The notes beneath the pieces were generated by a model, which was given only the letters and a program-made list of their open reading frames with translations, searched no databases and was not told where the DNA came from. From Conexibacter woesei Iso977N (GTDB lineage Bacteria > Actinomycetota > Thermoleophilia > Solirubrobacterales > Solirubrobacteraceae), in contig NZ_AUKG01000001.1 of assembly GCF_000424625.1 (NCBI RefSeq), positions 868,001-932,000 of the forward strand: DNA of 64,000 bases, given 5' to 3'. Both the position numbers and the translations under genes were made by a program. Below, piece after piece: positions 9,960 to 20,239 of this stretch; position 1 is the first letter of the stretch, and the number at the start of each line of letters is the position of its first letter.

Positions 9960-11297
9960 CTATTCGACGGATTGCGTCGACTGCGCCGTCCCGCGACCGA
10001 CCCGGAGGCTAGGGCGTACGCGCCCGTATCCGGGACCATCTCCCGCTCGCAGGCCGAAGATCGTGCCGAGCGCGACCGCTGCGAAGCATCCGAACGCGCC
10101 AATCGCGAGTGACGCACGAGCCCCTGCCAATTGGCCTACCACGCCCACGAGCGGTCCGCCGATCGGGGTCGAGCCCATGAAGGCGACGATGTACAGCGCG
10201 ACGACGCGGCCGCGCATCGCGGGCTCGGCGCGCAGCTGAAGCGTCGCGTTGGTGGTGGAGGAATACACGACGCTGGCCGCTCCTGCGGCGCTGAGGCAGA
10301 GCGCAGCGGTGAGTGGAGACGGGGCGATGGCCGTGAGCGCGAGGCCGACGCCGAACACGGCGGCGGCGATCGTCGTGGTCCGGAGCCTGGGCGCGACGCG
10401 GCCGGCGATCGTCAGCCCGGCGATGACCGCGCCGCCGCCCATCGCGGCGTAGAGGAGGCCGAAGCCGGTGGCGCCGAGGTGGAACGTCTCGTGCGCGAGC
10501 AGGGGGATCGTGACCTGGAACTCGTAGGCGAAGGTCCCGATCAGGGCCATCATGATGAGCGGGACGAGGAGGTCCTCGCGGCTCTTGACGTAGTTGACGC
10601 CTGCGCGCACGGCTCTCGGCGATCGCTGCGGAGGGGTCTCCGGGCGGTGGAGCTTCGAGGCGTCCATCAGCGCGAGGCCCGCGAGCGGCGCGAGGAAGCT
10701 GGCGCCGTTGATCAGGAAGCAGGCGCCGGTGCCGAGCAGCGCGATGATCGCGCCGCCGCCGGCGGGGCCGATCATGCGCGCCGCGGCGGCGACGGTGGAG
10801 TTGATCGAGATCGCCCGCGGGAGCTCGTCGCGGTCGACGAGCTCGGAGACGAACGTCTGGCGCGTCGGCACGTCGATCGCGCGCGCGAGGCCGAGGCCGA
10901 GCGCGAGGACCCAGACCATGGGGAGGGTCGCCTGGTGCGTCAGGGCGGCGATGCCGAGGATGAACGCGAGCGCGGACTGGCTGGCCTGCGTGCCGAGCAG
11001 GAGCTTGCGCTTGTCGCTGCGGTCGGCGAGCGCGCCGGCCCAGGGGCCGAGGAAGAGGACGGGAAGTGCCTGCAAAGCGACGGTGATCCCGAGGGCGGAG
11101 CCAGACGGCGTGAGTTGCAGGACGAGCCAGGCCTGGGCGACCGTCTGGAGCCAGGTGCCGGGGACCGAGATCAGCTGCCCGGAGAAGTAGAGGCGGTAGT
11201 TCCGGGTGCGGAGGGGAGCGGGGCGGGGGCTGGCGACGGTTGCGGCGATACCTACGGTGTAGCAGGTGGTCTGCAGGTTGCCTGAAGATTTGAGCAT
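9960..11297 (-). CDS. MFS transporter (DHA3/EntS-like exporter)
   Basis: A 445-residue, 12-helix membrane protein of the drug/siderophore-exporter type. The N-terminal half has RNYRLYFSGQLISVPGTWLQ and the loop motif GALADRSDKRKLL between helices 2 and 3; FVSELVDRDELPRAISINS is the typical stretch after helix 5. The C-terminal half ends in a charged cytoplasmic tail. ATG 11297 is taken as start; TTG at 11303 is the alternative. It is divergent from the phosphoribosyltransferase gene with 41 bases between. Substrate is not evident. Confidence 0.9.
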   Translation of the reverse strand: MLKSSGNLQTTCYTVGIAATVASPRPAPLRTRNYRLYFSGQLISVPGTWLQTVAQAWLVLQLTPSGSALGITVALQALPVLFLGPWAGALADRSDKRKLLLGTQASQSALAFILGIAALTHQATLPMVWVLALGLGLARAIDVPTRQTFVSELVDRDELPRAISINSTVAAAARMIGPAGGGAIIALLGTGACFLINGASFLAPLAGLALMDASKLHRPETPPQRSPRAVRAGVNYVKSREDLLVPLIMMALIGTFAYEFQVTIPLLAHETFHLGATGFGLLYAAMGGGAVIAGLTIAGRVAPRLRTTTIAAAVFGVGLALTAIAPSPLTAALCLSAAGAASVVYSSTTNATLQLRAEPAMRGRVVALYIVAFMGSTPIGGPLVGVVGQLAGARASLAIGAFGCFAAVALGTIFGLRAGDGPGYGRVRPSLRVGRGTAQSTQSVE

Positions 11298-11338
11298 CCT
11301 CAAGCGCGTGGCGATCTCAGACCGTTAGGCTGCCCTCT

Positions 11339-11854
11339 ATGGAGGCCGCTCCCCACACGCCTCCCGCCAGCGAGCGGGAGATCATGAGCTGGGACCAGCT
11401 TGGTGAGGCTGCGAGGCAGCTCGCGGAGGCGGTTGTCGAGAGTGGGTATCAGCCCGACATCGTGCTGGCGATCGCGCGGGGTGGGTTGCTGCCGGGGGGC
11501 GCGGTTGCGTATGCGCTCGGCGTCAAGAACTCGTGTGCGATGAACGTCGAGTTCTACACGGATGTCGACCAGCGCTTGGAGGTTCCGCTGATCCTGCCGC
11601 CGGCGCCGGAGCTCATCGACCTGGATGGCTCGCGGATGCTGATCGTCGATGACGTCGCGGACACCGGGCGGACGCTCGAGGTCGTGCGCCAGTTCTGCGA
11701 CGGCAAGGTCGCCGAGGTCCGGACGGCGGTCTTGTACGAGAAGCCGGCGTCGGTCGTGAAGTGCGACTACGTGTGGCGCCAGACCGACCGCTGGATCGAC
11801 TTCCCCTGGAGCGCCGCGGGGCCGGTCGCGGGCGGCGGGGGCGCGGTCGCCTAG
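11339..11854 (+). CDS. Phosphoribosyltransferase (xanthine/guanine type)
   Basis: A 171-residue cytoplasmic enzyme with the PRPP-binding loop MLIVDDVADTGRTLEVV (around residue 102) and the PPi loop region VLAIARGGLLPGG (about 42-54). Such proteins join a purine or related base to PRPP. The hood region that chooses the base is not diagnostic here, so xanthine, guanine or hypoxanthine are possible. A stop at 11854 precedes a secreted-protein gene by 33 bases on the same strand, probably without functional link. Confidence 0.88.
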   Translation: MEAAPHTPPASEREIMSWDQLGEAARQLAEAVVESGYQPDIVLAIARGGLLPGGAVAYALGVKNSCAMNVEFYTDVDQRLEVPLILPPAPELIDLDGSRMLIVDDVADTGRTLEVVRQFCDGKVAEVRTAVLYEKPASVVKCDYVWRQTDRWIDFPWSAAGPVAGGGGAVA

Positions 11855-11887
11855 ATCGCCTGGCGCGCGGGTGGGTACACCGCGCGT

Positions 11888-12682
11888 ATGAGGAGGAGCC
11901 TGCTGGGCCGGGGTGGCGCGTGCGCGGCCGCCGTGCTGCTGTGCTGCGGCGTGGTTGCCAGCGGCGCAGGCGCGAAGAGCACGCGGTGGACGTTCAGCGG
12001 TGTCGTGACCGGGTCGTATGCGAACGCCGTCACTGCGGCGGGCAACGCGCAGTGTGCGGCGAGCTACAGCGAGCGGGTGGTGGGTGTGAGGGTCGTGGTC
12101 CGGTCGAGGGTGCCGTTGGTGTACGACCCCGCCACGCATGGGCTGTCCGGCAGGCTTGTCTATTCCGTGCGTGGGAGGTGGACGGTCAGTGGCGCCTACA
12201 CGCCGCTGGTGGCGCAGCCGGATGGGACGCTCGTGTGCGGAACGGCGCAGGTGCCGGTCAGCTGCAGCGCGAGGGTCGTCTTCGAGGATGGGCACCGGAC
12301 GTCGACGTCCGGAAGTGCGCGGTTGGCGGTTGGTGGGACGGCGAGGGGGACGGTCGTCTCGAAGGTCGTCGCGCCGCGGTTGACGGAGCAGTACGCAGAT
12401 GCGGGTAGGCCGCCGGCGGGGTGGCCGGGCGCGTGCGTGCTCGCGCCGGATGACGAGACGATCCCGGCGGCGCCGGTGTTCGGGTTGTCGGCCACGACGG
12501 TGCTGGATCGGGCGGTCGCGGCGCCGCTGATGCTGCCGACGGCGAAGCTCCGCGGCCACCGAGCCTTCACGGTCCTGGCGCAGGTCGAGCGGCCGGCGTT
12601 CTGCCCGTCGGCGGCCTTCGATCCGTGCTCTGAGCAGGGTTCCTTCCGGCTGCGAGTTACGCTAACACCCTCACATCGTTGA
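11888..12682 (+). CDS. Secreted cysteine-containing protein of unknown function
   Basis: A 264-residue protein. The signal peptide (CAAAVLLCCGVVASGAGA) is followed by a beta-rich mature part with six cysteines (NAQC, LVC, VSC, GAC, AFC, DPC contexts), enough for three disulfides. No known domain is recognised. Arginine is coded by AGG or AGA far more often than in cytoplasmic neighbours. It is followed by a long gene-free region with strong hairpins. Confidence 0.75.
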   Translation: MRRSLLGRGGACAAAVLLCCGVVASGAGAKSTRWTFSGVVTGSYANAVTAAGNAQCAASYSERVVGVRVVVRSRVPLVYDPATHGLSGRLVYSVRGRWTVSGAYTPLVAQPDGTLVCGTAQVPVSCSARVVFEDGHRTSTSGSARLAVGGTARGTVVSKVVAPRLTEQYADAGRPPAGWPGACVLAPDDETIPAAPVFGLSATTVLDRAVAAPLMLPTAKLRGHRAFTVLAQVERPAFCPSAAFDPCSEQGSFRLRVTLTPSHR

Positions 12683-12866
12683 GCAATGCCAAGTGTCAGC
12701 GGGAGGGGGGTTGACTCAGCACCGCCTGCGTGCGTGACGTCCGATTGCCGGTTTGGCAGGGCATGGCTTGCGCTAGAGAGCCACCAGTGTGTACCGTCGT
12801 GTTCATAAGGGATCCAGCGAACGCGACGGGCGGTGATCACGGTCACGGCGCGAAAGTGGATCCGGT

Positions 12867-13246
12867 GATGCTCTCAACCAGCGGAAGGTGAGCATCTGAT
12901 AGTGGCCCGGGTTCGATGGATCGGGTCGCGTTGGTCCCGGCGGCCCACACGCGGAAGGGCCGTCGGGACGAGGCTTGGCTCATCTGAGCGCGATGAGCGA
13001 GGAGCGGAGCTCGACGACCTGAGAAGGTCGTCGGGCCCTGCGCTGCCACCGCACGGGGTCCCCGAGCGGTTGGCGCGACCGGTCCAACGGTGCGCGGCAA
13101 GCGGAAGCCGCGCACCTGGGCCCCGGCGCGAGCGGCGGTGCGGACGGTCACCCGCACCGCCGCTGGCGCAGAGCGTCCGGAATCGCGCGCGGGGGCGCGA
13201 TTGCGGGGACTGGCCCAGTGCCGCGAGCCGCGGGGTCGGCTTCGCG
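12867..13246 (+). ncRNA. Candidate structured noncoding RNA
   Basis: The stretch 12,683-13,304 has no convincing gene but a row of strong hairpins. Seen: 12867-12896 (GATGCTC/GAGCATC with an inner ACC/GGT), 12934-12969 (13 pairs, one G-U), 12978-12998 (GCTCATC/GATGAGC), 13013-13032 (8 pairs closed by a GAGA loop), 13089-13116 (10 perfect pairs), 13131-13164 (13 perfect pairs), 13181-13202 (8 perfect pairs) and 13222-13246. Three of the loops (12881, 12951, 13101) carry the same GCGGAA directly before the 3' arm. Purine-rich loops, including a GNRA one, favour the plus strand. A TTGACT at 12711 could be a -35 box, but no good -10 was found. It may be a free RNA or a long leader of the STAS gene. 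RNase P RNA and tmRNA signatures were not found. Confidence 0.45.
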
Positions 13247-13304
13247 TCCGGTTGATGCCTAGGCAGGCTTGAGAGAGCGGTTTCCTGGGCAACTAACCGG
13301 GGCC

Positions 13305-13655
13305 ATGAAGCAGCCGCCGGCCGTCACGATCATCACGGGGGAGTTGGATCTCCAGGCATCGCGCACCCTCGGGCAGCGTTTGAGCGAGGAGGTGGGCGCT
13401 GGGATCACGTCGCCGGATGTGATCCTGGACCTGTCGGCGGTGTCGTTCATCGACTCCAGCGCGCTGGGTGTGATCGTCCAGGCGGATCAGCGGCTCGGGC
13501 GCCAGGGGCGGGGGCTTGCGGTGATCGCTCCGAAGGGGACGGTCGTCGCCGACCTCGTGCAGATCACCCACATCGACAAGTCGCTGCGCGTCGCCGAGAC
13601 GCGCCAGGAGGCCGAAGCCGCGCTCGCCCCGGAGGACGAACAAGCCGCGTCGTGA
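13305..13655 (+). CDS. STAS-domain protein (anti-sigma factor antagonist type)
   Basis: A 116-residue single-domain protein of the SpoIIAA/RsbV type. ITGELDLQASRTLGQRL is the first strand-helix, and LDLSAVSFIDSSALGVIVQA holds the DSS motif whose serine is phosphorylated by a partner anti-sigma kinase. In its unphosphorylated state such a protein frees a sigma factor by binding the anti-sigma factor. ATG 13305 begins the fold; an upstream TTG at 13269 would add 12 residues. No kinase or sigma gene is nearby, so the partner is elsewhere. The hairpin-rich region directly upstream could be its leader. Confidence 0.9.
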   Translation: MKQPPAVTIITGELDLQASRTLGQRLSEEVGAGITSPDVILDLSAVSFIDSSALGVIVQADQRLGRQGRGLAVIAPKGTVVADLVQITHIDKSLRVAETRQEAEAALAPEDEQAAS

Positions 13656-13671
13656 CCGCGGACACCGCGCG

Positions 13672-15285
13672 CTAGGCCGTCTTGATGTCCGCGGCGTCGC
13701 CGAGCCCGAGCTCGGTGATCGCCTGCTCGCGGAGCTTGTACTTCTGGACCTTGCCGGTGACGGTCATCGGGAACTCCTCGACGATCCTCACGTAGCGGGG
13801 GATCTTGAAGTGGGCGATCTGGCCGTGGCACCAGGAGCGCAGCGTGTCGGGGTCGATCGTCACGCCGGCGCGGGGGATGACCCAGGCCATGAGCTCTTCG
13901 CCGTAGCGTTCGTCGGGGACGCCGATGACCTGGACGTCGGCGACGTCCGGATGCGTGTAGAGGAACTCCTCGAGCTCGCGCGGGTAGACGTTCTCGCCGC
14001 CGCGGATGATCATGTCCTTGATCCGGCCGACGATGTTGATGTAGCCGTCGTCGTCGATGGTCGCGAGATCGCCGGTGTGCATCCAGCCGTCGATGATCGC
14101 CTCGGCCGTGCGCTCGGGGTCGTCCCAGTAGCCGAGCATCACGGAGTAGCCCTTCGTGCAGAGCTCGCCGTCCTCGGTGACCCGGATCTCGAGGTGCGGA
14201 TGGACGCGGCCGACGGTCCCGACGCGCTTCTCCAGTGGGTCGTCGAAGGCCGTCTGGGTCGACACCGGCGACGTCTCGGTCATCCCATACGCGATCGTGA
14301 CCTCGTCCATGTGCATGTCCTTGATCACGCGCTTCATGACCTCGACCGGACACGGCGAGCCCGCCATGATCCCGGTGCGCAGCGAGGACAGGTCATAGGA
14401 CTCGAAGTCGGGGTGGTCGAGCTCGGCGATGAACATCGTCGGGACGCCGTACAAGGAGGTGCACCGTTCCGACTCCACCGCGCGCAGCGTCGCCTCCGCG
14501 TCGAACGCCGGCGCCGGGATCACCATGCACGCCCCGTGCGTCACGGCGCCCAGGTTCCCCATCACCATCCCGAAGCAGTGGTAGAACGGCACCGGGATGC
14601 AGACGCGGTCCTCCTCGGTGTGCCGGCACCCCGCGCCGACCAGGAACCCGTTGTTGAGGATGTTGAGGTGCGACAGCGTCGCGCCCTTGGGCGCGCCGGT
14701 CGTCCCCGACGTGTACTGGATGTTGATGGGGTCGCTCGGATCCAACGACGACTCGCGGTCGACCAAGCGCTCGTCCGACGCCTGCTCGGCACCCGCCAGG
14801 AACGCGTCCCACGCCGGATCCCCGTCCAGCCACACCGTGTCCTCCAGCGCCGGCGTCTTGACCGACCCCACCATGTCGGCGTAGTTGGAGGTCTTGAACC
14901 TCCGCGGCGCGAACAGCAGCCGCATCCCGGACTGCCGCAAGGCATAGGCCAACTCGCTCGTGCGGTACGCCGGGTTGACGTTGACGAGCACGGCGCCCAC
15001 CCGCGCGGTCGCGAACTGCAGCAGCGTCCACTCCGCGCAGTTCGGGCTCCACACCCCGACGCGATCGCCGACACCGATCCCGCGTGCGAGCAGCGCGCGT
15101 GTGACCTGGTCGACCGCGGCGTCGAGCTCGGCATACGTCATCCGGACCCCCTGCGCGCAGCTCACCAGCGCCTCGCGCTCCCCGAACCGCGCGGCCGTCG
15201 CGCGCAGCGCAGCCCCGATCGTCTGGTGCAGCAGCGCGGGCTCCGACGGGCCGCGGACGTGGGCAAGCGTCATGGGTTCCATCAT
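13672..15285 (-). CDS. Acyl-CoA synthetase (AMP-binding)
   Basis: An enzyme of about 537 residues that activates a carboxylic acid to its acyl-CoA through an acyl-adenylate. Motifs seen: [16 protein letters not shown] (P-loop for ATP), [43 protein letters not shown], and the catalytic lysine near the end in [13 protein letters not shown]. It is most like the FadD35/medium-chain or FadK type. Start at 15285 (or 15282) is chosen; the longer open frame to 15396 would run into the divergent secreted-protein gene. No acyl-CoA dehydrogenase is adjacent. Confidence 0.93.
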   Translation of the reverse strand: MMEPMTLAHVRGPSEPALLHQTIGAALRATAARFGEREALVSCAQGVRMTYAELDAAVDQVTRALLARGIGVGDRVGVWSPNCAEWTLLQFATARVGAVLVNVNPAYRTSELAYALRQSGMRLLFAPRRFKTSNYADMVGSVKTPALEDTVWLDGDPAWDAFLAGAEQASDERLVDRESSLDPSDPINIQYTSGTTGAPKGATLSHLNILNNGFLVGAGCRHTEEDRVCIPVPFYHCFGMVMGNLGAVTHGACMVIPAPAFDAEATLRAVESERCTSLYGVPTMFIAELDHPDFESYDLSSLRTGIMAGSPCPVEVMKRVIKDMHMDEVTIAYGMTETSPVSTQTAFDDPLEKRVGTVGRVHPHLEIRVTEDGELCTKGYSVMLGYWDDPERTAEAIIDGWMHTGDLATIDDDGYINIVGRIKDMIIRGGENVYPRELEEFLYTHPDVADVQVIGVPDERYGEELMAWVIPRAGVTIDPDTLRSWCHGQIAHFKIPRYVRIVEEFPMTVTGKVQKYKLREQAITELGLGDAADIKTA

Positions 15286-15394
15286 CGCGCCCCGCGTCAA
15301 CCGGCGCGCGAACACGGACTTGTGTGCGAACGTCCTCATTCCTGGGTAACACCGGACCGCGGCGGGAGAGGCCGGTCCGCAGGAGGGGAGATCC

Positions 15395-18328
15395 ATGAGG
15401 ACGTTTCGTGCTGGACGCGCAGCGCTGGTCGCTGCGCTGATCTGCGGTGCCTTCGCGCTGCCTCAAACGGCGAGCGCCGACTTCGGCGTGTCGAAGTTCG
15501 ACGCGGGCGTGTGCAGCCAGGACTCGGAGACCGGCGGCACGCAGTGCTCGCGTGACACGCCGAACCTCTTCTTCACGACGGCGGGCGGGCACCCGCAGTT
15601 CGGCATCACGGACTTCAAGTTCAACACCAGGAGCGACCTGCTCGGGTCGCCGGACGGCAACGTCAAGGACGTCCACGTCGACCTGCCGGTCGGCCTCAGC
15701 GTCAACCCCGAGGCGACGCCGAAGTGCACGACCGCGCAGCTGCAGGCCAGGGCGTGCCCGGCAAATTCGAGGGTCGGGGTCAACTACATCACCGCGATCA
15801 GCACCAACGTCGCGGCCCCGATCCCGACCGACGTGTACAACATGGTCCAGCCGGACGGCATGCCCGCCCGGTTCGGCATGTCGGTCCCCGTCGTCGGCGG
15901 TGAGATCTACCTCGACGGCGGCGTCGCCTGGGACGGCGACTACCACGAGTCCTTCGACATCAAGGACATCACCGACGCGATCGGCCTCGTCGAGACGCGC
16001 CTCGTCTTCGACGGACGCGCGGGCGACGGCACCTTCATCACGATGCCCTCGCAGTGCGCCGGGCCCCAGACGACGGGCCTCTACGTCGACTCCCATCAGA
16101 ACCCCGGCAACTACCTGCACTACTCGACGACGACGCCGGTCGGCGCGGTCGGATGCGACAGGCTGCCGTTCTCACCGGGCGTCAGCGTCAGCAGCGACAC
16201 CAGGCGCGCCGGCGCGCCCGCGGGCGTGACGATCGACGTCACGATCCCGCAGAACCCCAACGGCAAGGACCAGCCCAACACCGCCACGCTGAAGGACGCG
16301 CACGTCACGCTGCCCGCCGGCATGGCGCTGAACCCGTCCGCCGCCACCGGCCTGCAGGCGTGCACCGACGACCAGCTCGGCAAGGGCACCAAGAACCCGG
16401 TCACCTGCCCCGCGGCGTCGGCGATCGGCACGGTCGACTTCGAGACGCCGGTGCTCCCGGCCGGGACCCTCAGCAGGGGCACTGTCTACCTCGGCAAGCC
16501 GCTCAGCGGCGACCCGACCAGCGGCGACGAGTACCGGATCTTCCTGGTCGCCGACAGCCCGCGCTACGGCCTGTCGATCCGACTTGTAGGACATGTCGTC
16601 GCCGACCCCAGGACCGGTCAGCTGACGACGTCGTTCACCGACAACCCGCAGGTTCCGGTGTCGCTCGTGCGCGTCTCGCTGCGCGGCGGCGACCACGCGA
16701 CGCTCGTCAACCCGCAGACCTGCGGCACGACGAACGCCAGCGCCAACTACCTCGCCTGGTCGGGTCAGACCGCCACGGCGAGCGCGCCCTACACGGTCGA
16801 TCAGGGCTGCGACGCGCCGTTCGCGCCGACGTTCACCTCCGGCGTCTCCACCACCAAGGCCGGCGCCTCGCCGTCGTTCACCGCCGCGTTCGCGCGCGGT
16901 GACGGCGACCAGCCGCTGTCGAAGATCGACCTGCAGATGCCGCCCGGCCTGCTCGCCAAGCCCAACGGCATCCCGCTCTGCCCGGACGCCAACGCCGCGG
17001 CCGGCTCGTGCCCGGCGGCGTCGAGGATCGGCACCGTCGCGACGACCGCCGGCGCCGGCAACGACCCGTTCGGCCTCGGCGGCCAGGTCTACCTGACCGG
17101 CCCGTACAACGGCGGGCCGTACGGCCTGTCGATCGTCGTCCCCGCGGTCGCGGGGCCGTTCGACCTCGGGCTCGTCGTGGTCCGGGCGTCGATCCGGCTG
17201 GATCGCAACGATGCGCATGTCCAAGTGCTCAGCGATCCGCTGCCGACGATCCTGGACGGCATCCCGCTCAACGTGCGCTCGGTGAAGGTGACGATCGACC
17301 GCGCCGACACCATGCGCAACCCGACGTCGTGCGGGCCGCTGAAGATCACGACCGCGCTGACCTCGACCGGCGGCGCCAACGTCCTGCGCGACGCGCCGTT
17401 CCAGACGAGCGACTGCAACCTGTTGGCCTTCTCGCCGAAGACCGCCATCGACCTGACCGGCACGACGCAGATGACCGACGGCAAGCACCCGGGCATCGAC
17501 GCGAACGTCACGCAGCCCGCGGGCCAGGCGAACATCAGGAACGTCCAGGTGACGCTGCCCAAGACGCTCGCGCTCGACCCCGACAACGCCGAGACGCTGT
17601 GCGAGTACGCCGACGGACTGAAGTCGTCCTGCCCGGCGAAGTCGATCATCGGGACCGCGACGGCCAGGACGCCGCTGCTGCCCGGGACGCTCACCGGCCC
17701 GGTGTACTTCGTCAAGGGCGTGCGCTTCAACGCCAGGGGCCAGCCGATCCGGACGCTCCCGACGTTGTTGGTGTCCTTGCATGGCCAGGTCGACCTCGAC
17801 CTCCGCGCGACGACCGCGGTCGATTCGAAGTCGCGCCTGGTCACGACGTTCGCCAACATCCCGGACGCGCAGGTCTCGTCGTTCCACATGGTGTTGAAGG
17901 GCGGCAAGCACGGGATCCTCGTGGTCACGACCGGCCAGGACGCGTGCCGCGGCGCGCAGAACGCGGGCGTCGTCGCCAACGGGCAGAACGGCAAGGTCGC
18001 CAAGTCCACCAACAAGCTCGGGACGCCGTGCGCGCCCGCGCCCAAGATGATGGACCTGGCCCGCCTGCGCCACGGCGCGGTGAGCGTCGCGGTCCGGGCG
18101 CCGGCCGCGGGCAGGCTGTCGCTGAGGGGCAGGGGCAGGAAGCTGGGGTCGGTCACCCGGACCGTCCGCAAGAACCAGCTCGTCCGCGTGACGCTGAAGC
18201 CGAGCAAGAGCGCCCGGCGCTCCCTGGCCCGTGGCAGGAAAGTGAAGGAGTCGGTCGTCGTCCGCTTCGCCGTCAAGGGTAGGGCGACGTCCACCGTGAC
18301 CTCGAAGAGCCTGACCCTCCGGCGCTAG
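15395..18328 (+). CDS. Very large secreted repeat protein of unknown function
   Basis: A 977-residue protein with a signal peptide ending at QTASA (residue about 29) and a strong ribosome site (GGAGGGGAG) before the ATG. The mature part is built of four tandem units, each holding a CPAxSxIGT-like motif: near residues 120 (ACPANSRVG), 337 ([11 protein letters not shown]), 538 ([11 protein letters not shown]) and 744 ([11 protein letters not shown]), followed by a GxVYxxxP-like strand. The last 90 residues are Lys/Arg-rich and beta-forming. No membrane anchor or sorting motif is seen, so it is likely released or wall-associated. I recall similar long proteins from Solirubrobacterales, with no known function. 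Confidence 0.85.
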   Translation: MRTFRAGRAALVAALICGAFALPQTASADFGVSKFDAGVCSQDSETGGTQCSRDTPNLFFTTAGGHPQFGITDFKFNTRSDLLGSPDGNVKDVHVDLPVGLSVNPEATPKCTTAQLQARACPANSRVGVNYITAISTNVAAPIPTDVYNMVQPDGMPARFGMSVPVVGGEIYLDGGVAWDGDYHESFDIKDITDAIGLVETRLVFDGRAGDGTFITMPSQCAGPQTTGLYVDSHQNPGNYLHYSTTTPVGAVGCDRLPFSPGVSVSSDTRRAGAPAGVTIDVTIPQNPNGKDQPNTATLKDAHVTLPAGMALNPSAATGLQACTDDQLGKGTKNPVTCPAASAIGTVDFETPVLPAGTLSRGTVYLGKPLSGDPTSGDEYRIFLVADSPRYGLSIRLVGHVVADPRTGQLTTSFTDNPQVPVSLVRVSLRGGDHATLVNPQTCGTTNASANYLAWSGQTATASAPYTVDQGCDAPFAPTFTSGVSTTKAGASPSFTAAFARGDGDQPLSKIDLQMPPGLLAKPNGIPLCPDANAAAGSCPAASRIGTVATTAGAGNDPFGLGGQVYLTGPYNGGPYGLSIVVPAVAGPFDLGLVVVRASIRLDRNDAHVQVLSDPLPTILDGIPLNVRSVKVTIDRADTMRNPTSCGPLKITTALTSTGGANVLRDAPFQTSDCNLLAFSPKTAIDLTGTTQMTDGKHPGIDANVTQPAGQANIRNVQVTLPKTLALDPDNAETLCEYADGLKSSCPAKSIIGTATARTPLLPGTLTGPVYFVKGVRFNARGQPIRTLPTLLVSLHGQVDLDLRATTAVDSKSRLVTTFANIPDAQVSSFHMVLKGGKHGILVVTTGQDACRGAQNAGVVANGQNGKVAKSTNKLGTPCAPAPKMMDLARLRHGAVSVAVRAPAAGRLSLRGRGRKLGSVTRTVRKNQLVRVTLKPSKSARRSLARGRKVKESVVVRFAVKGRATSTVTSKSLTLRR

Positions 18329-18426
18329 GACGCCGCGCCGGCCGCCGCCGCGCTCCCTCCCCCGGGGCGCGGCGGCACCCCTGCGCTATGGTGAGTCGCA
18401 TCATGCAACTCACTGGAGGTGGCGAC

Positions 18427-19173
18427 ATGCAGGTCGAAGGAGCGGTGGCGCTGGTCACGGGGGCGAACCGGGGGCTGGGCAAGGCGTTCGCGCGGGCGCT
18501 CGTCGAGGCGGGGGCGGCGAAGGTCTATGCCGGCGCGCGCGACGTCGCGACGGTCACGGATCCGGACGTGATCCCGGTGCAGCTCGACGTCACCGACCAC
18601 GCCCGCGTGGACGAGCTGGCGCGCGAGCTGGGCGACGTCACGATCGTCATCAACAACGCCGGCGTCGCCTACGGCGCGCAGGCGGTCGGCGGCGACGACC
18701 TCGACGCCCACCGTGGCGAGCTCGAGGTCAACTACTTCGGGACGCTCGCGGTCGCGCGGGCGTTCGCTCCGGTCCTCAAGCGCAACGGCGGCGGCGCGCT
18801 CGTGAACATGTTGTCCGCCCTGTCGTTCGTGTCGTTCCCGCAGTTCGGGAACTACTCGGCGAGCAAGGCCGCCGCGTGGTCGCTGACCAACGCGCTCCGG
18901 ACCCAGCTGCGCGCGCAGGGCACGCAGGTCGTCGCGGTCCACGCCGGCTTCATCGACACCGACATGGCGGCGAGCGTGACCTCGGCGAAGATCGCGCCCG
19001 AGGAGGTCGCGCGCCAGACCGTCGAGGCGCTGCGGACCGGGGCGGAGGAGGTCCTGGCCGACGACACCTCCAAGAACGCGAAGGCCGCGCTCCCGAACGA
19101 CCTCACGCACATCTACCCCAACATCCAAAAGGACTACGACGCGGCGACCGCCGCCACGGCCACCGCGTCGTAA
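18427..19173 (+). CDS. Short-chain dehydrogenase/reductase
   Basis: A 248-residue SDR with TGANRGLG near the N-terminus, INNAGVAYG, and a catalytic Tyr-x-x-x-Lys as YSASK. ATG 18427 is chosen because GGAGGT lies six bases upstream and the Rossmann fold begins there; an earlier in-frame start at 18388 lacks both. The C-terminal part differs from 3-ketoacyl-ACP reductases and fits the group of SDRs with broad carbonyl substrates. It stands alone between two secreted-protein genes. Confidence 0.9.
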   Translation: MQVEGAVALVTGANRGLGKAFARALVEAGAAKVYAGARDVATVTDPDVIPVQLDVTDHARVDELARELGDVTIVINNAGVAYGAQAVGGDDLDAHRGELEVNYFGTLAVARAFAPVLKRNGGGALVNMLSALSFVSFPQFGNYSASKAAAWSLTNALRTQLRAQGTQVVAVHAGFIDTDMAASVTSAKIAPEEVARQTVEALRTGAEEVLADDTSKNAKAALPNDLTHIYPNIQKDYDAATAATATAS

Positions 19174-19193
19174 TGCCCTCCGTCCGCCCTGTG

Positions 19194-20153
19194 CTAGGCG
19201 GTGACGTCCGTCGCCGACGCCGTGAGGTCGTGGAACCGCACGGTGAAGGTGACGGTGACCGGCAGGGCGGTGCCGGTCGGGTTGGTGACCGTGAACGGGC
19301 CGATGGGGGCGCCGCTCAGCCTGTACAACGTGCTCGCGTCGGTCAGGTCGATCGCGTCCGCGTCCGGGAACGAGAGCGGGTTCGGCGTCGCGTCGACCCG
19401 CGGTGCCTTGTTCGGGATGTTGTAGAGCGGAGCCCTGCCGAGCGCATCGTTCGGCGCCGACGTGAGCGGCGCCCTGGTCAGGACCGCGTCGCCGCCGCCG
19501 ATGGTGACACCGCCGCCAGAGGCGTCGGCGGCGCTCATCGACACGATGCCCGCCGAGGCGACCGGGTCACCCGCGCCGGTGCCGTCGGCCTCACCGGAGC
19601 GCACGCCCGCGAGCAGGCGGATCGGCACGCCGGTCGCGCCGGCCGGAACCGGGACGATCACCGTGCCGGTCAGCGTCGCGCCGTTGCTGTCGTCGGGGAT
19701 GTCGCTCGAGTTGAGGATCGCGCCCGGGACGTCGGTCGTGCCGAGCTGGATCTTGACGGTGCCGTACTCCTGGGCGGCCAGCGCGTTGCCGATGGTCGTC
19801 AGGCCCGCGGCCGCCTGCGTCAGGCCGGCCGCGAGCTTCTGGAGCCCGTCGGTGATCGCCGGCACGCCGGCGAGGATCGTGTTGACGCCGCCCTGCGCGC
19901 CGTCGGCCTTCCTGCTCGCGGCCGCCGCGGCGGCGAGGCCGGCGGTGGCGCTCCTGGACGCGGACCTCGCGGACCTGCTCGCGGAGGTCGCGGTCCTGCC
20001 GACCTTCCTGATGGCCGCGTTCTGGGCCCTGTCGGTCTTCGAGATCTTCGGCTTGGACTTCGTCTTGGCACCAGCGGCGGGCGCGCCGATCAGCGCGAGC
20101 GAGCAGGTGGCGACGACGGCAGCGGTCAGCGGCCGGCGAACGGCATGGGACAT
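19194..20153 (-). CDS. Secreted protein with an Ala/Ser-rich coiled stretch
   Basis: A 319-residue protein. After the signal peptide (AVVATCSLALIGAPAAGA) comes a basic stretch, then Ala/Ser/Arg repeats (ATSASRSARSASRSATAG) and a helical region about residues 60-125 that could form a coiled coil, then a beta-rich C-terminal half. Every arginine of the Ser-Arg repeats is coded AGG. No domain of known function is recognised. It ends 20 bases from the convergent SDR gene. Confidence 0.75.
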   Translation of the reverse strand: MSHAVRRPLTAAVVATCSLALIGAPAAGAKTKSKPKISKTDRAQNAAIRKVGRTATSASRSARSASRSATAGLAAAAAASRKADGAQGGVNTILAGVPAITDGLQKLAAGLTQAAAGLTTIGNALAAQEYGTVKIQLGTTDVPGAILNSSDIPDDSNGATLTGTVIVPVPAGATGVPIRLLAGVRSGEADGTGAGDPVASAGIVSMSAADASGGGVTIGGGDAVLTRAPLTSAPNDALGRAPLYNIPNKAPRVDATPNPLSFPDADAIDLTDASTLYRLSGAPIGPFTVTNPTGTALPVTVTFTVRFHDLTASATDVTA

Positions 20154-20239
20154 CTGGAGTACTCCCCCTCCATCGGGACATGGACCGACGCCGAACGGAC
20201 CGGATCTCGGCGTCGTGGGAAGAACCTATTCCGGTTGGC

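Noticed and set aside
12843-13292. Minus-strand frame of about 149 codons in the hairpin-rich region
   Set aside because: The product is Arg/Pro/Ser/Ala-rich, has no ribosome site or domain, and overlaps perfect hairpins; an RNA reading is better.
12683-13304. RNase P RNA or tmRNA as identity of the hairpin region
   Set aside because: The conserved GAGGAAAGTCC core of RNase P RNA and the tRNA-like ends and tag frame of tmRNA were looked for on both strands and not found.
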